This document shows positions 1 through 5,331 of a DNA stretch of 7,383 bases, in pieces. The notes beneath the pieces are model-generated. The model was not told where the DNA came from. It searched no databases and was given only the letters and a program-made list of their open reading frames with translations. How positions within the stretch are numbered: position 1 is the stretch's first letter; every line of letters starts with the position of its first letter. The position numbers were made by a program, and so were the translations under genes. The stretch comes from Bacteroidota bacterium (GTDB lineage Bacteria > Bacteroidota > Ignavibacteria > Ignavibacteriales > Melioribacteraceae): positions 1-7,383 of the forward strand of contig JAKAMS010000119.1 of the NCBI GenBank assembly GCA_021812745.1. Reading direction: 5' to 3'.

Positions 1-580
1 CGAGCTTCATTGTAGTTGTAGTTTTTCCTGAAGACGAAGGACCGCTTACCATAACCATTCTAAGTTCCGCGGCTCTCTCTTTGATCAGCTCAGCTGCGGT
101 ATCAAGCTGTGTTTCATATAACGATTCCGCTTCGTGTACTATTTGCGGAAACTCACCGTTTTTAATTCTTGTGTTTGTTCCTTCAACAGTGTTAAGCCCA
201 TGTGCAACCGCCCAATCAAGCGAGCGCCAAACTTTTTTCCATGGAATCAGCTCGTTCGGCTTTGAAAAGTGACGTGAATTTTCTCTTCTTCTTTGCGCCG
301 CTTCTTCTCTGTAAAGAATAAATTCCTTTGCCACTTTGGCGTGCCCGTTTTCAATCAAAACTTTTTCTATTATATCCTGAATTTCTTCAACGTGCGGTTT
401 GTAACCCTCTTCAAATGTTTGTTCCAAAAGAACAACCACCTGCTTAGCAAGCTCAGCAGCTTTTTCTTTGTCGCGCCCGCCTACAGAAACTGCTGCTCTA
501 TAAATTACGTTCGCTATCCGGTCCGGATTGAAAGGAACAACAGCACCGCTTCGTTTAATTACAAATTTGAATTTACTCAT
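1..580 (-). CDS. ATP-cone domain protein fused to uridine/nucleoside-kinase-like P-loop domain (3' part outside window)
   Basis: An open frame runs from an ATG at 580-578 off the left edge, giving 193 residues; the rest is missing. Seen: residues about 4-95 read as an ATP-cone (IKRSGAVVPFNPDRIANVIY at 8-27, then a helical segment with EEIQDIIEKVLIENGHAKVA), the nucleotide-sensing module known from ribonucleotide reductases and NrdR. After a linker containing LIPWKKVWRSLDWAV, a helix (HEAESLYETQLDTAAELIKE) leads into a strand and Walker A loop, GPSSSGKT at 180-187 (bases 20-43). The helix plus R-M-V-M-V-S-G-P-S-S-S-G-K-T resembles the uridine kinase/phosphoribulokinase-like family. Inference: a cytosolic nucleoside or sugar-phosphate kinase under ATP/dATP control; database copies may carry misleading names such as 'response regulator SirA'. 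The start is supported by GGAG five bases upstream; an upstream ATG in another frame stops after four codons. Confident in the gene and both domains, less so in the substrate. Confidence 0.85.
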   Translation of the reverse strand, partial: MSKFKFVIKRSGAVVPFNPDRIANVIYRAAVSVGGRDKEKAAELAKQVVVLLEQTFEEGYKPHVEEIQDIIEKVLIENGHAKVAKEFILYREEAAQRRRENSRHFSKPNELIPWKKVWRSLDWAVAHGLNTVEGTNTRIKNGEFPQIVHEAESLYETQLDTAAELIKERAAELRMVMVSGPSSSGKTTTTMKL

Positions 581-605
581 TCCAACTCCATTGATATTAT
601 TGATG

Positions 606-613
606 CAAAGTTA
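606..613 (-). promoter_or_regulatory. Candidate Bacteroidota-type -7 element upstream of the ATP-cone gene
   Basis: On the minus strand this reads TAACTTTG, an exact match to the TAnnTTTG -7 consensus of Bacteroidota housekeeping promoters, ending 25 bases before the ATG at 580. No clear TTG lies at the expected 17-23 base distance; that interval instead holds the short inverted repeat GTTAT-AAA-ATAAC (618-630). The 102-bp gap (581-682) holds nothing else I can support and has no convincing terminator for the upstream gene. Weak evidence, since an 8-base degenerate motif occurs by chance in AT-rich DNA. Confidence 0.22.
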
Positions 614-682
614 ACGTGTTATTTTATAACTATAAACACATTACTCATTAGAAATAAATTTTTTATAGTGAATGCAGAATTA

Positions 683-1672
683 TTAAGGCAATATCTTTTC
701 TGCATAAGATAATACTGAAGGCGATCCTCCCGTATGCCAGAATAAAACAGAATCTCTGTTGTTAAACTCACCGCGTTTAATCATATCAACCAAAGCGCCA
801 AATGCTCTGCCGGTATAAACGGGGTCTACAAGTATTCCTTCCGTTTCAGCCAATAGTTTGATTGCCCCTTTTTCCAATTCACCAACAACACCGTAACCCT
901 CTCCAAGAAATTCGTTTCTAAGAATGAAATCATCTTTCGTAAAAGTATGATCTACTCCCAAAGATTTTACAGATCTGTTCGTAAGATTCAACAGATGATC
1001 CGGATAAACAAGGCCACCAAATTCTTCTTTGTCAATTTCAACACCAATCAAAATATAATTCTGATTGTAAATATATTTGCCCAGAACAAGTCCGGCGTGA
1101 GTTCCTCCAGAACTCGATGCAAAGACAATGTGAGAAATTTTTTCGTTTATTTGCTCCAGCTGAGTTTTCAATTCCTTAACCGCTTCAACAAAACCAACAA
1201 TACCAATCTCATTAGAGCCTCCGTAAGGAATAACATACGGTTTCTTGCCGAGCCTAATTAATTCTTCGGTAATTTGCGGAATCTTCTCGCCTTTGCGAAA
1301 AACTCCTGTCCAGTGAATATGCGCGCCGAATAATATATCTAACAAAAAATTTCCCTTGGGTATTTCCGGTTCGGAACCACCAAGGACAAGATGGCATTCC
1401 AATCCGCATAATGCACTTGCCGCGGCAGTTTGCCGGCAGTGATTAGATTGTTCGGCGCCACCAGTAATAATTGTATCACATCCTTTTGAAATAGCGCCGC
1501 CAATCAAAAATTCCAGCTTGCGTGTTTTGTTGCCGCCAAAAGCCAAACCGGTTAAGTCATCGCGCTTAATGAATATCCGTGGTCCTCCCAATTTCTTTGA
1601 TAAATGTTTTAATTCTGAAATTGGTGTTGGAAAAAATCCCAATTGTGTTTTAGGCAAGTTGATATTTATCAT
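683..1672 (-). CDS. D-cysteine desulfhydrase-type PLP-dependent enzyme (ACC deaminase/DcyD family)
   Basis: A 329-residue cytosolic fold-type II PLP enzyme, full length for the family. The Schiff-base lysine is K49 in GGNKTRKLEF (46-55). QSNHCRQTAA (75-84) supplies the conserved S76, which follows the DcyD pattern SNHxRQ rather than the SNQTRQ of ACC deaminase. Two known specificity positions also point to D-cysteine desulfhydrase: T287 in DPVYTGR and T314 in HTGG stand where ACC deaminases have Glu and Leu. The expected reaction is D-cysteine to pyruvate, sulfide and ammonia; other D-amino acids or related beta-substituted substrates remain possible. The ATG overlaps the stop of the nitroreductase gene (ATGA, 1669-1672) and has no recognisable Shine-Dalgarno in front (TATACCAA), so translation probably depends on coupling to that gene. 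Family certain, exact substrate inferred. Confidence 0.9.
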   Translation of the reverse strand: MININLPKTQLGFFPTPISELKHLSKKLGGPRIFIKRDDLTGLAFGGNKTRKLEFLIGGAISKGCDTIITGGAEQSNHCRQTAAASALCGLECHLVLGGSEPEIPKGNFLLDILFGAHIHWTGVFRKGEKIPQITEELIRLGKKPYVIPYGGSNEIGIVGFVEAVKELKTQLEQINEKISHIVFASSSGGTHAGLVLGKYIYNQNYILIGVEIDKEEFGGLVYPDHLLNLTNRSVKSLGVDHTFTKDDFILRNEFLGEGYGVVGELEKGAIKLLAETEGILVDPVYTGRAFGALVDMIKRGEFNNRDSVLFWHTGGSPSVLSYAEKILP

Positions 1673-2301
1673 TTGGTATAGCCAACTGTCTGGGAAAGAA
1701 TTATTTTTTGATCGCCTCTTAGCTTTAAGACATCGGCTAATTTTGATTTATCAATAAGACCTCTAACAACACAACCTAAATTTTGAGACGCACAATAGAG
1801 ATAAACATTCTGAGCAATAAATCCGGCGCCTGCCGAAGTCCACATTAATTTAGTTTCATCATTGTCGTTTGATTTGATTTTTGCGTAATCGGAAACGTAG
1901 AGAAGATTAACCGGTGCCGTCTTCACAAAATCCTGCACACCGAAGAGCGGGCGCAAATCACCCGATGCGATTGGAGATAACATATGTTCCTTAGCTTCGT
2001 ACAAATATACGCCATCGTCGAGCGCTACATAAACATCTATCTCCTGCCAGTTTCTCGCGGATGGAGCGGTGCGCTTACCAGATTGTGGACGGTTAATTCC
2101 GTATGCAGCCCACAATAAATTTGAAAGCTCTTGAAGAGGCAGCGGTTTAGTATCGAATACGCGCGAAGATTGACGCAGGGTAAGTGCCTGCATTAACGGT
2201 TTGCCAATCTCTTTTTGCGGCGGCGGCAGTAGAACCGTAATTAATTCCTGGGCGTTAAGAACTGACGATAATAACAAGAACACGAAAAATATTTTTTTCA
2301 T
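1669..2301 (-). CDS. Secreted SagB-type nitroreductase-family flavoprotein
   Basis: A 210-residue protein starting with a clear Sec signal peptide: MKK, a hydrophobic run (IFFVFLLLSSVL), and a likely cleavage after N-A at about residue 18 before QE. There is no lipobox cysteine. The mature part matches nitroreductase/SagB-type oxidoreductases: RQSSR at 43-47 (the Arg-x-Ser-x-Arg pattern that contacts FMN phosphate), SNLLWAAYGIN at 60-70, TAPSARN at 78-84, and GAGFIAQNVYLYCASQNLG at 158-176, the helix typical of the dimer core. It is expected to bind FMN and reduce nitro compounds, quinones or an unknown partner, in the periplasm. The start is preceded by AGGTGAG. It overlaps the D-cysteine desulfhydrase gene by four bases and follows a 71-bp gap with a candidate promoter. 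The substrate is unknown; no azoline-peptide cyclodehydratase partners (SagC/SagD) are present nearby, so a thiazole-forming role is not supported. Confidence 0.87.
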   Translation of the reverse strand: MKKIFFVFLLLSSVLNAQELITVLLPPPQKEIGKPLMQALTLRQSSRVFDTKPLPLQELSNLLWAAYGINRPQSGKRTAPSARNWQEIDVYVALDDGVYLYEAKEHMLSPIASGDLRPLFGVQDFVKTAPVNLLYVSDYAKIKSNDNDETKLMWTSAGAGFIAQNVYLYCASQNLGCVVRGLIDKSKLADVLKLRGDQKIILSQTVGYTK

Positions 2302-2320
2302 ATACTCACCTATGCTTTGT

Positions 2321-2350
2321 TAAAATTAATCTATTCATTATTAATAACAA
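2321..2350 (-). promoter_or_regulatory. Candidate Bacteroidota-type promoter for the nitroreductase/D-cysteine desulfhydrase pair
   Basis: On the minus strand, TTG (2350-2348) is followed after exactly 19 bases by TAATTTTA (2328-2321), matching the Bacteroidota layout TTG-N19-TAnnTTTG with one mismatch at the last base. The element sits about 20 bases upstream of the nitroreductase ATG, in the widest gap (71 bp) of the minus-strand gene train. It suggests that 683-2301 is a separate transcription unit. The match is good in spacing, but the region is very AT-rich. Confidence 0.35.
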
Positions 2351-2372
2351 TCTCGTTCATTCAGAAAAAATA

Positions 2373-3488
2373 TTATAATGAATTATCCGTCTCAGATAAC
2401 AGATAAACCGCAAATGATGCAAGCCAATGCTCGCCTTCATAATTTCCGCTTGCGATATTTGATAAACCCGCCTTCGCATGTTTCTGCGCAGATGAATAAA
2501 GAATTTTTTTTAGTTTACTACTCTCGGGTAAATTTAGAGATATCCCGTACATACACCACGCTCTGCTTAAATTCAATCCGTCAAGATGAACTAGTTTAGG
2601 ATCGGTTCTATCGGTTACAACTGCAGGTTCAAGAAGGTTTTTTGTTCTGCCAATGTTAGGCATAAATTGATTAAACCATTTTAGAAAATTAGCCGGTTTA
2701 AGAATTCTTCTCATCAGATCAGCTTCCATTAGCCCGGGCGAAAAGAAATCTTCGCCTCCCGGTTCCCATTTAGGATCGTAGCCCTTATCATTCTTATAAT
2801 AAGCAAGGGCCCTTTCTACAAGAAGATCTTCCAATTTTTTGTTTTGTGCTTTGCGGGCATAGTCTAATGCGAAAGCAATTCCAAATGCTGTGTTCGGATG
2901 AACACCGGTTCGAATGGGATAATTTTGTTTAGGAAGGAAACTTAAATAATTCTCAACCAATGCGTCTGTCAGCGGTTGCAAATTCTGGCTCCATTTTTTA
3001 CCGTCCGCGTCATTCCATCCAATTAATTCCTCCTGAAGTTTTAGCAGCCATGCCCAACCGTATGTCCGTTCGAAAGATTTTCGGTTTTCCTGATTTAAGT
3101 ATTCAACTTCGGTTTTAATATTTTCTGCGGTTAAGTTTTCGTTAAGCGCTTTTCTAATTGTTTGAGAGATTTCAATATTGGGATATTTCTTCAGAAGACG
3201 AACCAGCATCCAATGCCCGTGCACTGATGAATGCCAATCGAAGCAGCCGTAAAATGCCGGATGCATTGCCGAAGGAGACAGAACCTCTTTGGCGTTGTTC
3301 ATTACATGATCAAGTTTATTTGGGTATTCTTTCTGAACACATTTTAACGCAAGCTTTGCAAAGCCGGCGGCAACGTTTTCATTTAAATTGTTTTTCATAA
3401 ACTGACCTTTGGAATTTTGCTGCGATATAATTCTTGAAGAGAAAAGGATTATAGTAAAAAGTAAAACTGTGTAAACAAACTTTTTCAC
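2373..3488 (-). CDS. DUF2891 family protein with signal peptide (GTG start)
   Basis: A 371-residue protein I recognise as DUF2891, a largely helical family of unknown function whose repeated aromatic and His-rich motifs suggest an alpha/alpha-barrel-like fold (inference). Motifs seen: HPAFYGCFDWHSSVHGHWML (76-95), FERTYGWAWLLKL (139-151), GVHPNTAFGIAFALDYA (195-211), EPGGEDFFSPGLMEADLMRR (242-261), HLDGLNLSRAWCM (301-313) and YEGEHWLASFAVYLL (350-364). The His, Asp, Glu and Trp clusters look like a binding or active site. The N-terminus (MKKFVYTVLLFTIILFSSRIIS) is a plausible Sec signal. The first codon is GTG (3488-3486) with GGAGGAG at 3491-3497. A second in-frame start, M31 (ATG 3398-3396), also has an SD-like AAAGGT and would give a cytosolic 341-residue form. 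The gene lies 37 bp after the YciI-like gene. Identity good, function unknown. Confidence 0.85.
   Translation of the reverse strand: MKKFVYTVLLFTIILFSSRIISQQNSKGQFMKNNLNENVAAGFAKLALKCVQKEYPNKLDHVMNNAKEVLSPSAMHPAFYGCFDWHSSVHGHWMLVRLLKKYPNIEISQTIRKALNENLTAENIKTEVEYLNQENRKSFERTYGWAWLLKLQEELIGWNDADGKKWSQNLQPLTDALVENYLSFLPKQNYPIRTGVHPNTAFGIAFALDYARKAQNKKLEDLLVERALAYYKNDKGYDPKWEPGGEDFFSPGLMEADLMRRILKPANFLKWFNQFMPNIGRTKNLLEPAVVTDRTDPKLVHLDGLNLSRAWCMYGISLNLPESSKLKKILYSSAQKHAKAGLSNIASGNYEGEHWLASFAVYLLSETDNSL
3396..3410 (-). promoter_or_regulatory. Possible internal translation start of the DUF2891 gene
   Basis: Inside the DUF2891 frame, AAAGGT (3410-3405 on the minus strand) lies six bases before an in-frame ATG (3398-3396, M31, followed by KNNLNENVA). 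This is a normal Shine-Dalgarno arrangement, and the ATG falls just after the signal-peptide region. Initiation here would make a protein without an export signal. Both starts look usable; which one is used cannot be read from the sequence. Confidence 0.35.
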
Positions 3489-3525
3489 TTCTCCTCCGAT
3501 AAAAAATATTTAGAACAATTTTTAT

Positions 3526-3816
3526 TTAGTGCTGTGCGACTTTTGCGCGGTGAATATTAATGGTTTTCCAAACATTACCTGTTACATAAGCTTCGTGTTT
3601 TAACCACAGCTCATTCAGCTCCTCGCGGGAAGGATAATCGCACACAATCATAGAGCCGATCATTTTTCCATCATCATCTAAAATTGCAGATGCGTAAAGC
3701 CACTTGCCTTCGTCGAACATTTTTTGAGCATTTGTTAAGTGGTTTTCTCGAACCGCCATTCTTCTCTCCAACGCTTTCTCGTCCGTGCCGTCATAAGCTA
3801 TAACTATAAACTGCAT
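3526..3816 (-). CDS. YciI-like (YCII-related domain) small protein
   Basis: A complete 96-residue protein of the YCII-related family, a ferredoxin-like dimeric alpha/beta-barrel fold. Seen: MQFIVIAYDGTDEKALERRM at the start, H26 in RENHL (matching the family's conserved His), the acidic loop ILDDDGKMIGSMIVCDY (46-61), which probably holds the conserved Asp, and HEAYVTGNVWKTINIHRA (74-91), typical of the subgroup ending in a YVTG-VW segment. Members are proposed to be small enzymes or muconolactone-isomerase-like proteins; the substrate is generally unknown. The start has GGAGGT five bases upstream. The gap to the aldo/keto reductase gene upstream is only 18 bp (31 to 37 bp elsewhere nearby), so co-transcription is likely. 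There is no signal peptide, so it is cytosolic. Confidence 0.88.
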   Translation of the reverse strand: MQFIVIAYDGTDEKALERRMAVRENHLTNAQKMFDEGKWLYASAILDDDGKMIGSMIVCDYPSREELNELWLKHEAYVTGNVWKTINIHRAKVAQH

Positions 3817-3834
3817 TCTGAACCTCCGCTATTT

Positions 3835-4803
3835 TTATCCGTTAACCAACTTCATTCCAGACTCGCTTTTCCTTTCCCCTTTTATTTTCTTTGCAAGGGA
3901 ATTGATTCTGCCAAGCTCGTCTGCAGTTAATTTGATTTCCGTCGAATTAATATTTTCGATTAAATATTTTTCTCTCTTTGTGCCGGGAATTGGAAAAATA
4001 TCTTCTCCCTGTGCCAACAACCACGCTAACGCAATCTGACTTGCCTTGCATCCTTTCTTATTTGCAATTTCTTCAAGTTCTTCAACAATTTTTAGATTTA
4101 CTTTGAAATTATCTTCTTCAAATAGCGGCACTTTTTTTCTGAAATCGTTTTGATCGAACATGTTTGTGTCTTTTACTTTTCCGGTCAAGAATCCTCTTCC
4201 CAGCGGGCTGTAAGGAACAACAGCAATATTTAGTTCACGGCACGTTTGCAAAATTTTGTTTTCAATATCTCTTACCCAGATTGAGTATTCCGTTTGTAAT
4301 GCTGTAACCGGATGAATTTTATGTGCGCGCTTAATACTTTCGGCAGACGCTTCGGAAAGTCCGATATATTTTATTTTCCCTTCCTTAACCAGATCCGCCA
4401 TTGCACCGACAGATTCTTCAACCGGTACATTAGGATCTATTCGATGAAGATAGTAGAGGTCAATGCAATCAATTCCAAGTCTCTGCAGACTGGCATCACA
4501 AGCGCTCTTCGCATATTCGGGTCTGCCGCTAATTCCTGCTTCATTGGGAAGAAATCCGAATTTTGTGGCTATGATTGCTTCGTTTCTTCTCGCCTTCAGC
4601 GCTTTGCCAACTAATATTTCATTGTGACCATTGCCGTAAACATCGGCGGTATCAAAAAAATTTAATCCGTTATTAAGTGCTGTGTGTATAGTTGCGATTG
4701 ATTCTTCATCATTTGTCGGACCGTACCACTCGGACATACCCATGCAGCCCAATCCAATTATTGATGCATTTAAATCACTTTTGCCAAGTTTTCTTTTAAT
4801 CAT
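3835..4803 (-). CDS. Aldo/keto reductase (NADPH-dependent, AKR13/YakC-like)
   Basis: A full-length TIM-barrel oxidoreductase that reduces aldehydes or ketones with NAD(P)H in the cytosol. Numbering here follows the longer 330-residue frame beginning at 4827. The tetrad is complete: D59 and Y64 in [10 protein letters not shown]89 in IATKFGF, H128 in [19 protein letters not shown] (25-36) and [14 protein letters not shown] (279-292, cofactor-phosphate contacts) are standard. I prefer the start at M9 (ATG 4803-4801), because AGGAAAAAGGAAA lies immediately upstream and homologues usually begin at about M-I-K-R-K-L-G-K. The upstream ATG (4827) would add MKKEGKRK, has only a weak SD, and lies 7 bases after the cupin stop. 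The gene sits between cupin and YciI-like genes, probably in one operon. Substrate unknown. Confidence 0.92.
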   Translation of the reverse strand: MIKRKLGKSDLNASIIGLGCMGMSEWYGPTNDEESIATIHTALNNGLNFFDTADVYGNGHNEILVGKALKARRNEAIIATKFGFLPNEAGISGRPEYAKSACDASLQRLGIDCIDLYYLHRIDPNVPVEESVGAMADLVKEGKIKYIGLSEASAESIKRAHKIHPVTALQTEYSIWVRDIENKILQTCRELNIAVVPYSPLGRGFLTGKVKDTNMFDQNDFRKKVPLFEEDNFKVNLKIVEELEEIANKKGCKASQIALAWLLAQGEDIFPIPGTKREKYLIENINSTEIKLTADELGRINSLAKKIKGERKSESGMKLVNG

Positions 4804-4834
4804 TTTCCTTTTTCCTTCTTTCTTCATTACTTCA

Positions 4835-5188
4835 TCACTTTACAATTTCTACAACATCTTCTTTATTAGGAACAACACACAAAAATTCAAACGGTTCTTC
4901 TCCCAAAGTTGTATAGGAATGTGGAACTCCAGCCGGAATGAAAACAACATCATCTTTCTTAGCAACAAATTTGTGTTCTCCAATTACAACATCGGCTTTA
5001 CCATTTAGAATAAGTTGTTCGTGTTCAACTGTGTTCGTATGCATCGGCATTCCTCCGCCGGGCTGAATGGTAAATTTGCGCATTGCAAAATTCGGAGCTT
5101 CTTTCGAACCAATAAGAACCTGCTTTGTGGTTTTAGTTCCTGCGGTTACTTCTTCTTTAGGAACTTCGCCTATTTTTTTTACCGGCAT
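4835..5188 (-). CDS. Small single-domain cupin
   Basis: A 117-residue cupin_2 protein, the first gene of the minus-strand train. Cupin motif 1 is [20 protein letters not shown] (43-62) and motif 2 is [10 protein letters not shown] (83-92). Likely metal ligands are H50, H56 or E57, and H90; the second His of the usual HxH is N52 here. Such proteins may be metal-dependent isomerases or dioxygenases, or simply small-molecule binding proteins, and the sequence does not decide. The start is preceded by AAGGG about seven bases upstream. It ends 7 to 31 bp before the aldo/keto reductase start, so the two are almost certainly co-transcribed. Its promoter should lie in 5189-5331, where I find only AT-rich candidates. 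There is no signal peptide. Confidence 0.88.
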   Translation of the reverse strand: MPVKKIGEVPKEEVTAGTKTTKQVLIGSKEAPNFAMRKFTIQPGGGMPMHTNTVEHEQLILNGKADVVIGEHKFVAKKDDVVFIPAGVPHSYTTLGEEPFEFLCVVPNKEDVVEIVK

Positions 5189-5280
5189 ATTTTACCCTTC
5201 AGAAAATTTATAAATTACAGTAGAAAATTTAACTAAAAGCACAATTAGATTTTAACCGATAATAACTTTTCGTAATTTTC

Positions 5281-5303
5281 TGCCGGCTTATAAGATGCCG
5301 GCA
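5281..5303 (+). promoter_or_regulatory. GC-rich hairpin/inverted repeat in the divergent intergenic region
   Basis: TGCCGGC (5281-5287) and GCCGGCA (5297-5303) are perfect inverted repeats around a 9-base AT-rich loop, in an otherwise very AT-rich 143-bp region between divergent genes. The element ends 28 bases before the M14 peptidase ATG and is followed by ATTTTAC. It could be an operator for one or both divergent genes, an RNA hairpin in the peptidase mRNA leader, or a weak terminator/attenuator (the T run is short). I see no riboswitch. The remainder of 5189-5331 holds a 12-base AT palindrome (5205-5216) and nothing else I can support. Confidence 0.4.
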
Positions 5304-5331
5304 ATTTTACTAATTAATATCAGAGTCTGTT

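Noticed and set aside
618..630. Short inverted repeat GTTAT-AAA-ATAAC upstream of the ATP-cone gene
   Set aside because: Only 5-bp AT-only arms with a 3-base centre; too weak to call an operator or terminator.
293..712. Plus-strand 139-residue open frame
   Set aside because: It lies antisense to the ATP-cone coding region and the 102-bp promoter gap; its protein resembles no family and has the odd Phe/Asn/Ser composition of a shadow frame.
947..1261. Plus-strand 104-residue open frame
   Set aside because: Fully antisense to the D-cysteine desulfhydrase gene, whose motifs are unmistakable.
4682..5008. Plus-strand 108-residue open frame with hydrophobic stretches
   Set aside because: Antisense to the aldo/keto reductase start and cupin; the apparent membrane-like segments come from the complement of Lys/Glu-rich codons.
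5205..5216. 12-base palindrome AATTTATAAATT upstream of the cupin gene
   Set aside because: Perfect but pure A/T in an AT-rich gap, so chance is likely; it could overlap a -10-like element, but no matching upstream element with correct spacing was found.
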